DNA from: Bacilli bacterium
GTDB lineage: Bacteria > Bacillota_I > Bacilli_A > RFN20 > CAG-826
Length of the DNA stretch: 16,190 bases
Direction: 5' to 3'
Assembly (NCBI GenBank): GCA_024413875.1
Contig: JAKSVY010000036.1
Span: 1 to 16,190 of the forward strand
Shown here one piece after another: positions 6,953 to 14,817 of the stretch (positions within the stretch are counted from its first letter, which is position 1; every line of letters starts with the position of its first letter). Both the position numbers and the translations under genes were made by a program. The notes beneath the pieces are model-generated. The model had not been told where the DNA came from. It saw only the letters and a program-made list of their open reading frames with translations, and searched no databases.

Positions 6953-9900
6953 ATGAAGTTTAGAAAAATTTATCTTTTATTAGCAATTATCCCACTTGCC
7001 TATGGTGGAGTATCTTTAAGCGTTCGCGCGGCAGGTGATACCCCAAACGGTTGGGTAAAACCAAATCTTTCAAATACTTATAAATATAATTCTTATTTAG
7101 ATATTGAAGAATGTTCATACTTTAAAGGCGGAACTGCTTATGCATCAGACCATATCTTAACCTATCCTAATGGAAGCGTTACAAATGATGATAGGGTCTT
7201 ACTTAATGTTCCAGGAAAGTATTCATTAATTTATACATCTAATGTTAATAACTCTATTTATTCACAAGAATATAGTTTTGATGTTGGTTTCAGCGTTGTT
7301 TCTTATAACAACCCAACTAAAACATCATTCCAATATGGTAATTTAAATAGTTTAAATGTTGGTGATTCTTCTATTAGAACAAATAATGCTGAAGGCCTTT
7401 ATGTAAGACTTGCCGCAAACGACGTTTTAACATTTAACGAATATATTGATTTATCAAACATTACTGCAACTGATGAACTCATTAAAATGTTCGCAATGCC
7501 TGATGTTTATCATGAAGAAGAAATGAACGCGATTCAATTTAAACTCGTTGATAGTGTTGATCCAACTAATTACATGACCATTCTTTCAACAAGATATCAA
7601 GATTATGGATATACATATTCTTTAGCAAGTGGTAAGGATCAAACCCTTACTGGATGGGAAAGAAATGCTTCAAAAAGTATCAAACACATTAATGATGGTT
7701 GGGGAACTCCTACATCACATACATTTGGTGGAACAGCTATCACAAACTTTACTACAAAAGATTACCATCGAGTTAATGTTGATGAACGCTGTTTAACATT
7801 TACTTACGACCCAATTGAGAACTGTTTATATTCTTTAACAAAGAAATTAGCAACACCTGTTAGTTCAGGTGATTTAACAGATTTCGCTAAAGTGTGTGAC
7901 TTTAACGATCCAAATGATTTCACAACCCTTTGGAATGGATTTAAATCAAACAAAGTTAAACTTGAAGTATCTTCTATTGGTACATCAAAAGAGACTTCAA
8001 ATTTATGCTTTGCGAAAGTTTTTGGATTAGACTTAAGCTCAGCAACAATCAATAAAACAAGTGGACCAAATATTACAATTAATCATTCTGGTTCAACTCC
8101 TCAAGGTGAGGTTAATAAAACATATAAGATTCCAACTGCAACAGCTAACGATGAATATTTTGGTGAATGCAAAGTATCTAGTAGTGTTTACTATCGTTAT
8201 GATAGTGATGTATATAGAAGACAATTATCAATTAAAGATGGTTCATTTGTTCCAACTAAACCTGGTTTATACGCGATTGTATATCGTTCAAGTGATTACT
8301 TAGGTAATGTTAGTGAAAAAATACTTCAAGTAATTGTAAGCGAAACTTTAGAACCAATTTCTTTTGATGTTCCTAATATTTCATCAGGATTTGTTGGACA
8401 AGAAATCTATATACCATCATTAGATGGTGTTGATGGTGGTAGTGGTCTTTACACAATTAAAGTAACCGCTAAACTCGATAATGAAGTTATTGAAATTGAA
8501 GATAATAAATTTATTCCAACTAAAGCTGGAAACTGGACTATTGAATATTCGGTTTCTGACTACATTGGAAATGTTGTTACAAAATCAACAAATGTAAATG
8601 TCGGTGTAAAAGATGGATATCTTGCTGAAAAATTACCAGTTATGTTCCCTGGTTTTGTTTTAAACAACACTTATGTTATTCCTGAATTAACACTCAGCAA
8701 ATATGACGCAAACGGAAATAAGACATCTATTAAATCAAAAGTCAGAATTAAAGATAAAGTCTATACTTCTGGAGATAGTTTTGTCCCTGTTTCAGATGAT
8801 GCAGAAGGATTTATTACTCTTGAATATTTCGAAGGTAGTGAAGTATTTAAAACATATAATGTTCCATTCTTATCTAATGTCTCTAAATCAGTTGATGCAG
8901 AAGGGCTTGTTACAAACGATTTTGCTGCTGATCGATACTTTATCACTAATGGAACAAGAACATGGCTTGAAAGCGGTGTTCAAGTTGTTTCTAATGTAGA
9001 AAAGACAACCACAACGTTCGCAAACTTTGTTTCTACTTATGATTTCTCATTAAACATTGGAACATTCACTAACTTTGCAAATGATAATTCAATCACTATT
9101 TCATTAACCAACTATAAAAATGAAGATGAAGTTGCATCTATTCAAATAATTAAGAAAAACTATGGCTACGACATCGTTGGTTTTGATGGATCATTAGTTC
9201 AAATCACTAGCGAAAATGATTTTGCTATTGGATTTGATGGCACTCAATTCGTTATCAACAATTCATTTAAATTTAAATGTGATATTACTGAACCAATTGA
9301 CGCTGCTACATTAAAGATTGAATCAGATAAAACAACTGGATATGTAATTAAGAGTATTATGGGTTCTCAAGTCACTAATAGATTAAGTAGCTTACAAGAT
9401 AAGCAAGGACCTGGTATTGCTTTCACTGATGTTTTCGGTGGCACTAAAGAAATTAATGAAATCTACAAAATTTGTAAGGTTAATGTATTTGACTTATTCT
9501 CTCCAAATGTTGATAAGTCATTAACAGTTAAAGATCCAGATGGTAATTATGCTACAACCATTGATGGAGAAGTTTTAAATAACGTTGATCCATCAAAGGA
9601 TAGATATATCAAATTAGATAAATTTGGTTTCTATGAATTTAGATATGAAACAGCAGAAACTGCTGAATATAAAAAGAAATACAACTCATATAGCAAGACT
9701 TATATGGTTGAAGTTCTTGATAGTGTCGCGCCAACAATCACATTTAAATCAGATTTCAAAACATCAGCAAACTTAAATAGCTTAGTTGTACTTCCTAATT
9801 ATGAAGTAAATGATAATTACTCTGCAGAAGAAAAGATTTCCGTAAGAATTGGTGTTACTAACCCTGATGGCGTTGTTACATACCTTAAAGGCAATTCTTT

Positions 9901-9997
9901 CTATGTAAATTATGTTGGTACATACAAAATTAGTTACTTTGTCTTTGATGAAGCTGGTAACTCAACAATTGTTTCTAAGTATATGGAGGTTAAATAA
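6953..9997 (+). CDS. Large secreted protein with Ig-like and lectin-like domains
   Basis: I do not recognise a named family; this is a 1014-residue modular secreted protein. It has a type I signal peptide (MKFRKIYLLLAIIPLAYGG, probable cleavage after VRA near residue 26) and no lipobox. The likely order is an Ig-like strand set (about 45-112), a LamG/concanavalin-like jelly roll (about 120-365), three Ig-like domains (about 370-463, 465-550, 560-640), a second jelly-roll-like block (about 645-810) and two more Ig-like domains (about 820-922 and 925-1014). The Ig-like domains repeat an ending of the type PTKPGLYAIVYRSSDYLGN. No LPXTG or C-terminal membrane segment is present. I chose ATG 6953, 7 nt after AAAGGA, over an upstream GTG (6932) because the signal peptide begins there. 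Glycan binding or adhesion is inferred. Confidence 0.75.
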   Translation: MKFRKIYLLLAIIPLAYGGVSLSVRAAGDTPNGWVKPNLSNTYKYNSYLDIEECSYFKGGTAYASDHILTYPNGSVTNDDRVLLNVPGKYSLIYTSNVNNSIYSQEYSFDVGFSVVSYNNPTKTSFQYGNLNSLNVGDSSIRTNNAEGLYVRLAANDVLTFNEYIDLSNITATDELIKMFAMPDVYHEEEMNAIQFKLVDSVDPTNYMTILSTRYQDYGYTYSLASGKDQTLTGWERNASKSIKHINDGWGTPTSHTFGGTAITNFTTKDYHRVNVDERCLTFTYDPIENCLYSLTKKLATPVSSGDLTDFAKVCDFNDPNDFTTLWNGFKSNKVKLEVSSIGTSKETSNLCFAKVFGLDLSSATINKTSGPNITINHSGSTPQGEVNKTYKIPTATANDEYFGECKVSSSVYYRYDSDVYRRQLSIKDGSFVPTKPGLYAIVYRSSDYLGNVSEKILQVIVSETLEPISFDVPNISSGFVGQEIYIPSLDGVDGGSGLYTIKVTAKLDNEVIEIEDNKFIPTKAGNWTIEYSVSDYIGNVVTKSTNVNVGVKDGYLAEKLPVMFPGFVLNNTYVIPELTLSKYDANGNKTSIKSKVRIKDKVYTSGDSFVPVSDDAEGFITLEYFEGSEVFKTYNVPFLSNVSKSVDAEGLVTNDFAADRYFITNGTRTWLESGVQVVSNVEKTTTTFANFVSTYDFSLNIGTFTNFANDNSITISLTNYKNEDEVASIQIIKKNYGYDIVGFDGSLVQITSENDFAIGFDGTQFVINNSFKFKCDITEPIDAATLKIESDKTTGYVIKSIMGSQVTNRLSSLQDKQGPGIAFTDVFGGTKEINEIYKICKVNVFDLFSPNVDKSLTVKDPDGNYATTIDGEVLNNVDPSKDRYIKLDKFGFYEFRYETAETAEYKKKYNSYSKTYMVEVLDSVAPTITFKSDFKTSANLNSLVVLPNYEVNDNYSAEEKISVRIGVTNPDGVVTYLKGNSFYVNYVGTYKISYFVFDEAGNSTIVSKYMEVK

Positions 9998-9999
9998 TT

Positions 10000-12051
10000 A
10001 TGAATAAAAATATTTTATTTGCACTTCCTCTTACAGTCTTAATGCTTTTAGGTGGCTGTACAAAATCTAGTGAACCAGCGCCTATTAATCCTGCTCAAGA
10101 CTCTGAATCACACTTAGCTGAAGGCACTGTTCACGAAATTGAAGTCTCTTATAATCAAAGCAGTACCTTTGTTAAAAACAAACAATCTTTATACGAGATT
10201 TATTTTGATAAAGATATTGAAGATATTAATACAACTATCTCATTCTTTAATCGCCAAATTGAAGCCGCAACTGGAGTTGCTCTTCCAACAAAAACAGATA
10301 GCTTAAATGACATAAGTATCAAAGATGGATATTACATTATTTTTGGAAACGAAAAATTATGTGAAAAATATAATATCGCGATTCCAAAAGAAAAGATGGG
10401 TATCAATGGATATTTTGTAAAATCTATTGGTTCTAGTGTAATTATTATCGCTAATACTGGATATGGATATAATCTCGGTGGTTTAGCATTCTTAAGAGAA
10501 GTTCTCGGTTATGATATGCTCTCCTATGATTGTGTTGTTTTCGAAAAGAGTGGAGAAGCACTCCCTCAAATGACAATTACCGAATGTCCAGATATTGAAT
10601 TTACTACATATCATAACTATGTTACTGGTGATCGTAAAATTGGACAAGGATGGTGTTTAAATAACGTTATTCCAACTCATACTTATTCAAATCCAACTTC
10701 ATTAGATGGAAAGACTGATCTTTCAACTAATTTCTCTGCGACTGGTTCTCAATGGCATAACTACTTTAGCTACGTTCCATTAAGCTTATACACTAATGAT
10801 GATGCATATGGTTGTAATGACTGGTTCTACATGCATCCAAACGGTAGTGCACATTCACAATTATGTCTCAACGCTCATGGTAATGCCGAATCACGTCAAA
10901 GACTTGTTCAACGTGTTGCAGATATTATCATTAAAGAAGCTGAAAACTATCCTAATTTCAACACTGTTACATTTACACAAACAGATAACAACAACTGGTG
11001 TACTTGCCCAGCTTGTGAAGAAGTAAAAGTAAAATATGGTGCAAACTCAGCAAACGTTGTTCTTTTCTTAAATGAAGTTGATGATATTGTTCAACAATAT
11101 TTAAAAGATAAAGCCCAAGCTGAAGGCACAAGTGTTAGAGAATTTGATATTCTTTTCTTCGCATATTTAGGCACTCAAAAATCACCAACAACAACTGGTA
11201 GCAATAATGAATGCTATTGCCATGACCACGTTATTCCTATGATTGCACCATTAAATGCAATTTACACCAAATCTTTCTATGATGAATCTAATGAAATTGA
11301 CGCCAAAACATTTGATGATTGGGCAAAGATTTCAGCACATATTGATAGCTGGATTTATGGTACTAACTTCCACAATTATTTATATCCATACGATTCATTT
11401 AGAACAATTGTTGAAGACTTAAGATTCTTAAAGAATCACAATGTTAAATACAATTTCTATCAAGGCCAAGGTGAACACACTAATGTCACTGCTTTTGGTG
11501 CACTTAAAACATACTTAGTTGCTAAAGCAAGTCTTAATGTTAACATCGATTACAACCACTATGTTAATAAGTTCTTCAAATACTATTTCTCTTTAGCAAA
11601 TGACGATATGAGAGAATTCTTTGATACAACTATCAACTGGGTCAATTATTTATCTGATGAATATTCTATTGTTCTTCCTGGTGGTATTTACGAAGAAATC
11701 GGTGCAGAAAAATATTATTGGCCAACTATGCTTGTTAGAAAACTAACCGATCTTATCAACAAATCAAATAATGATATTCTTCCATTATCAATTTTAAATG
11801 AAACAAGTTATGTTGATGAAAGTGGTGCTAAGATTGTCACTATCGGTGGAACACTCAACGATGTTATGAGTAAACACATTTTAATTGAATCAATTTTCCC
11901 ACGTTTTGTTAATTGCACACTTAGAAGTGATGATTTTGGTGAATCTGAATTAGCAGCAATGAGACGTCAATTCGCAATTGATTGTGCAGATTTAGGTATC
12001 ACAAATTATAAAGAAGGAAATGCGAACACAATCGCAAGTTTAGGGTGGTAA
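10000..12051 (+). CDS. DUF4838 (GH163-like) lipoprotein, candidate endo-beta-N-acetylglucosaminidase
   Basis: A 683-residue lipoprotein: signal MNKNILFALPLTVLMLLGGC with lipobox LGGC and lipidated Cys20. Residues about 60-185 look like the alpha/beta domain that precedes the barrel in GH20/GH67-type enzymes (IYFDKDIEDINTTISFFNRQI, YGYNLGGLAFLREVLGYDML). Residues about 195-500 are the TIM barrel of DUF4838, with its mark TDNNNWCTCPACE (328-340). A helical C-terminal part (about 495-670) carries the family's ALKTYLVAKASLNVNIDYN and KFFKYYF segments. From memory, characterised DUF4838 proteins define GH163, which releases complex N-glycans from glycoproteins. Candidate acids include Asp329, Glu340 and Glu492; I cannot assign the catalytic pair. 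Start follows GGAGG with a 10-nt gap and lies 2 bp after the previous stop. Domain call good; activity inferred. Confidence 0.78.
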   Translation: MNKNILFALPLTVLMLLGGCTKSSEPAPINPAQDSESHLAEGTVHEIEVSYNQSSTFVKNKQSLYEIYFDKDIEDINTTISFFNRQIEAATGVALPTKTDSLNDISIKDGYYIIFGNEKLCEKYNIAIPKEKMGINGYFVKSIGSSVIIIANTGYGYNLGGLAFLREVLGYDMLSYDCVVFEKSGEALPQMTITECPDIEFTTYHNYVTGDRKIGQGWCLNNVIPTHTYSNPTSLDGKTDLSTNFSATGSQWHNYFSYVPLSLYTNDDAYGCNDWFYMHPNGSAHSQLCLNAHGNAESRQRLVQRVADIIIKEAENYPNFNTVTFTQTDNNNWCTCPACEEVKVKYGANSANVVLFLNEVDDIVQQYLKDKAQAEGTSVREFDILFFAYLGTQKSPTTTGSNNECYCHDHVIPMIAPLNAIYTKSFYDESNEIDAKTFDDWAKISAHIDSWIYGTNFHNYLYPYDSFRTIVEDLRFLKNHNVKYNFYQGQGEHTNVTAFGALKTYLVAKASLNVNIDYNHYVNKFFKYYFSLANDDMREFFDTTINWVNYLSDEYSIVLPGGIYEEIGAEKYYWPTMLVRKLTDLINKSNNDILPLSILNETSYVDESGAKIVTIGGTLNDVMSKHILIESIFPRFVNCTLRSDDFGESELAAMRRQFAIDCADLGITNYKEGNANTIASLGW

Positions 12052-12053
12052 TT

Positions 12054-14804
12054 ATGAAGAATAGATATGTTGTTTCATTACTATTAGCCACTTGCTCACT
12101 TTGTTCTTGTGGTGGTAATTCAAGTTCAAATTCTGGCGAAGTTTCAAGATTAACTTTATCTGAAACTAATATTTCCTTGTTAACAAAAGAAACAAGGTTG
12201 ATTTCAGTAAATGAAGTAAAGGATCAATCTCTTGTTACTTGGACTTCAAGCGATGAAAAAATCGCTACTGTTTATAATGGTTATGTAACAGCGGTTGGGG
12301 ATGATGGCGAAGCTGTTATTACAGCAAGTTATAATAATTTAACTGCAACATGTCTCGTTTCGGTTGATAATCCTTCAATTAAATCTCGTATTGAGATTGA
12401 TAGTGAAGATGTTGTTATCTCTAAAGGACAAGAATTTACATTAACCGCAAATGTTGTTTGTAATAATGTTGTTAAAGTAGAAGAAAGCAAACGCATTGAA
12501 TGGAAGACAACTGCTCCTCAATACGCTCAAATCACTTCTACAAATGAAAACACTTGTGTAGTCTATGGAAGAGATGTTGGTGTAGCTTCTGTTATTGCTT
12601 ATACATACGATAAAGGAATTTATATTTCTAAGAATATCTCTATCGAAGTAAAAGAGGATGTTGATAGTGATTATTTATTAATTACTAATGGCGATTACTC
12701 TTTCAATGGCTTTACTGTAACTTTACCAGCAGTGCCTTATGGAAATGTTAAAAACACATTTACTCCAAAGGTATTATTTAATGGTAAAACTGATGTTTCT
12801 AGTGAAGTTGTTTGGAGTTCTGATAGTCCAATCATTACAAATAACAATGGGGTTCTTACCGCAAATGCGTCAGGAACTGCTAGATTAGTTGGAACATACA
12901 CTAATGGTGAAAACACCGTTCAAGTTAATTTAGAAATAAAGGTTTATAGACCAAAATTCACTCCAGAAAACACTCCAGTTTTAGATATTGAAGTAATGGA
13001 TTTGATAGATAATCATGATTCTAAAATTGATTTATCTTATCAACTTGATCAATTAGGTATTACTGATCCGGTTGAAGAAGTAAAACTTTTCAATCAAAAC
13101 GTTCTTGTTAGTTACAGCAATAAGATTGCTAAACTCGATTTAACAAAGCTTCCTAAACAAGGAAAACAATTAGGCGATACAACTATTGAAATTTCAACAA
13201 AGAGAGCCACATACAGTTTCTCTGCATATGTTCTCACAAAACGTATCTACACTAAGGAAGATATCGATTTATATTTCAAACCTTTCATTAATGGCAATAG
13301 TTCGACTGCAAATGATGGATTATTTGTAGTTGAATCTGATATCGATTATAACGATGGATCTGTTTCTAGAACTAGTGGTTATAATCCAAATGAAAGCGGA
13401 TTCCCTTGGGGTGGTTCATCTGGATTTTCGGGAATCATTGATGGACAAGGCCATTCAATTAAAAACTTTAAAACAGGTTTATATGGCATTTTTGGAAAGA
13501 TTAACGCTGCTACTATTAAAAACCTTAATTTCTCAGGTGTTAAATATGTAGCGGGACGTGATTTCTCTATCCTTGGAAATATTGCATATGGAACAACTCT
13601 TGAAAATGTTAATTTTGAAGTAGTTGAAGCTGAATCACATATTACAAAGAATGAAGACTGTTATGGCCTTATCATTTCAAACTATACCGCTAACGTAATT
13701 TTAAAAGGTGTTACTATTCAAACATATTGTTTTAGCCTTTGTTCTTTATTTGGCTCTGGAAAGAATAATAGCCAAACTTTACAAGGAAGCGATACTTTAG
13801 TTGTTAAAGGAACAAGACCACAACGTTTCTGTGGTTTAACTATGGATCTTCCTTCTAATTCAACATTTATTCCATCTTCATATTCAACAGATAAATCATC
13901 TTATCTTGTTAAGAACGATTCTTCTCTTGTTTCATTAAATACAGGGGCATTTAAAGGAAAAACAATTGAAGGTATCTACAATAACGAAACTTGCTCTAAA
14001 AAGTTTGTTAATTCAAATGGAAGTAGAACTACTGAATTAGCCAACTTCTTAAATAGAACAACAACTATTACAAGCACAATCAAAGTCAATCATAGTAGCG
14101 GTGGCGAATTCACTATGTTTGCAAAGATGTCTGATGGAACTGGATTCTATTTCACAATGACATTGTTTGATAAATCACTTTCTTCATCAAATGATTTCAA
14201 AGAGATTTATGATTCAACAAAAGTTGATGGAGTGTCAGGATTCTCATTTGGCTATTATGTAATTGAAAATGATATTGATTTTGCTAATGCTGAATGTGGC
14301 GAAACAAAAGACTTTAGCTGGATTACATCTGGATATGCTGGAACAATTAATGGCTTAGGTCACAAGATTAAAAATATCAAGACAGGTAATGGTGGGCTCT
14401 TAAATGCATTTAGAGGCACTATTGAGAATGTAACTTTTGATAATGTCACATTAACTGACAGAGTTGGTGCTTGTTTAATTGGTCAATTCATTCAAGCTGA
14501 TTCTTGCTTAATTAAAAATGTAAATATCAACATCGCAAACTCTTGTGCAAATACAAAGAGTTCAATTTTCTCAAGTAATTATTGTGTTCAAGCATCATTT
14601 GAAAATGTTCAAATTCACGCAGAAGGTTTAGTTTTACCAAATATCTTCGGATCATTTGGTGGTATTGCACCAAACTCTTCAGCTTTCATAAAAGTAAGCA
14701 ATATGCATATTTATTGCAAATCTATTACGGCTTTTGGATATTCACAAGCTAGCCTCGAGGGCTCATTGGTCACCGATGCTATTAGTGGAGTTCAAATAAA
14801 TTAA
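12054..14804 (+). CDS. Surface lipoprotein with three Big_2 domains and two GLUG-like beta-helix modules
   Basis: A 916-residue lipoprotein of no named function. The signal MKNRYVVSLLLATCSLCSC has lipobox LCSC with lipidated Cys19. Three bacterial Ig-like (Big_2) domains follow at about 31-104, 112-200 and 207-298; the first shows VTWTSSDEKIATV and GYVTAVGDDGEAVITA. A linking domain covers about 300-395. Two related modules (about 398-567 and 712-887) each carry a GLUG-like, right-handed beta-helix motif: GIIDGQGHSIKNFKTG and GTINGLGHKIKNIKTG, then repeated IKN/IEN-xxF turns. The proteins likely display binding surfaces outside the cell. I chose ATG 12054, preceded by AGGGTGG, over a GTG at 12045 because the signal begins there. 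It is 2 bp after the previous stop. No catalytic residues could be picked out, so a lyase role is possible but unsupported. Confidence 0.78.
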   Translation: MKNRYVVSLLLATCSLCSCGGNSSSNSGEVSRLTLSETNISLLTKETRLISVNEVKDQSLVTWTSSDEKIATVYNGYVTAVGDDGEAVITASYNNLTATCLVSVDNPSIKSRIEIDSEDVVISKGQEFTLTANVVCNNVVKVEESKRIEWKTTAPQYAQITSTNENTCVVYGRDVGVASVIAYTYDKGIYISKNISIEVKEDVDSDYLLITNGDYSFNGFTVTLPAVPYGNVKNTFTPKVLFNGKTDVSSEVVWSSDSPIITNNNGVLTANASGTARLVGTYTNGENTVQVNLEIKVYRPKFTPENTPVLDIEVMDLIDNHDSKIDLSYQLDQLGITDPVEEVKLFNQNVLVSYSNKIAKLDLTKLPKQGKQLGDTTIEISTKRATYSFSAYVLTKRIYTKEDIDLYFKPFINGNSSTANDGLFVVESDIDYNDGSVSRTSGYNPNESGFPWGGSSGFSGIIDGQGHSIKNFKTGLYGIFGKINAATIKNLNFSGVKYVAGRDFSILGNIAYGTTLENVNFEVVEAESHITKNEDCYGLIISNYTANVILKGVTIQTYCFSLCSLFGSGKNNSQTLQGSDTLVVKGTRPQRFCGLTMDLPSNSTFIPSSYSTDKSSYLVKNDSSLVSLNTGAFKGKTIEGIYNNETCSKKFVNSNGSRTTELANFLNRTTTITSTIKVNHSSGGEFTMFAKMSDGTGFYFTMTLFDKSLSSSNDFKEIYDSTKVDGVSGFSFGYYVIENDIDFANAECGETKDFSWITSGYAGTINGLGHKIKNIKTGNGGLLNAFRGTIENVTFDNVTLTDRVGACLIGQFIQADSCLIKNVNINIANSCANTKSSIFSSNYCVQASFENVQIHAEGLVLPNIFGSFGGIAPNSSAFIKVSNMHIYCKSITAFGYSQASLEGSLVTDAISGVQIN
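13245..13754 (+). repeat. Beta-helix module A
   Basis: This is the first of three related protein modules in the operon. It opens with IYTKEDIDLYFKPF, contains FVVESDIDYND, and reaches the core motif FSGIIDGQGHSIKNFKTG at 13425-13478. It is followed by IKNLNFSGVKY and LENVNFEVV turns of a probable right-handed beta-helix. The similarity to modules B and C is at protein level; the DNA has diverged. Confidence 0.7.
14187..14714 (+). repeat. Beta-helix module B
   Basis: The second related module has the same order as module A: NDFKEIYDS, then YYVIENDIDFAN, then the core YAGTINGLGHKIKNIKTG at 14334-14387, then IENVTFDNV and IKNVNINIA turns. It forms the C-terminus of the same protein and probably arose by domain duplication. 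Confidence 0.7.
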
Positions 14805-14807
14805 AAA

Positions 14808-14813
14808 GGAGGG
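14808..14813 (+). promoter_or_regulatory. Strong ribosome binding site of the last gene
   Basis: AAAAAGGAGGG lies just after the previous stop (14802-14804), and its GGAGG core sits about 5-6 nt before the ATG at 14818. It is the best Shine-Dalgarno match in the operon and fixes the start of a gene that runs off the window. The 13-bp gap is also the widest in the operon, though no promoter fits inside it. Confidence 0.7.
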
Positions 14814-14817
14814 CTAT

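Noticed and set aside
12045..12053. An upstream GTG start for the Big_2/beta-helix lipoprotein
   Set aside because: The GTG lies inside the likely ribosome site and overlaps the preceding gene. The ATG at 12054 begins a standard lipoprotein signal.
13245..14714. Polysaccharide lyase or pectinase activity for the beta-helix lipoprotein
   Set aside because: The fold would allow it, but no catalytic motif of a known lyase family could be identified, so only a structural description is given.
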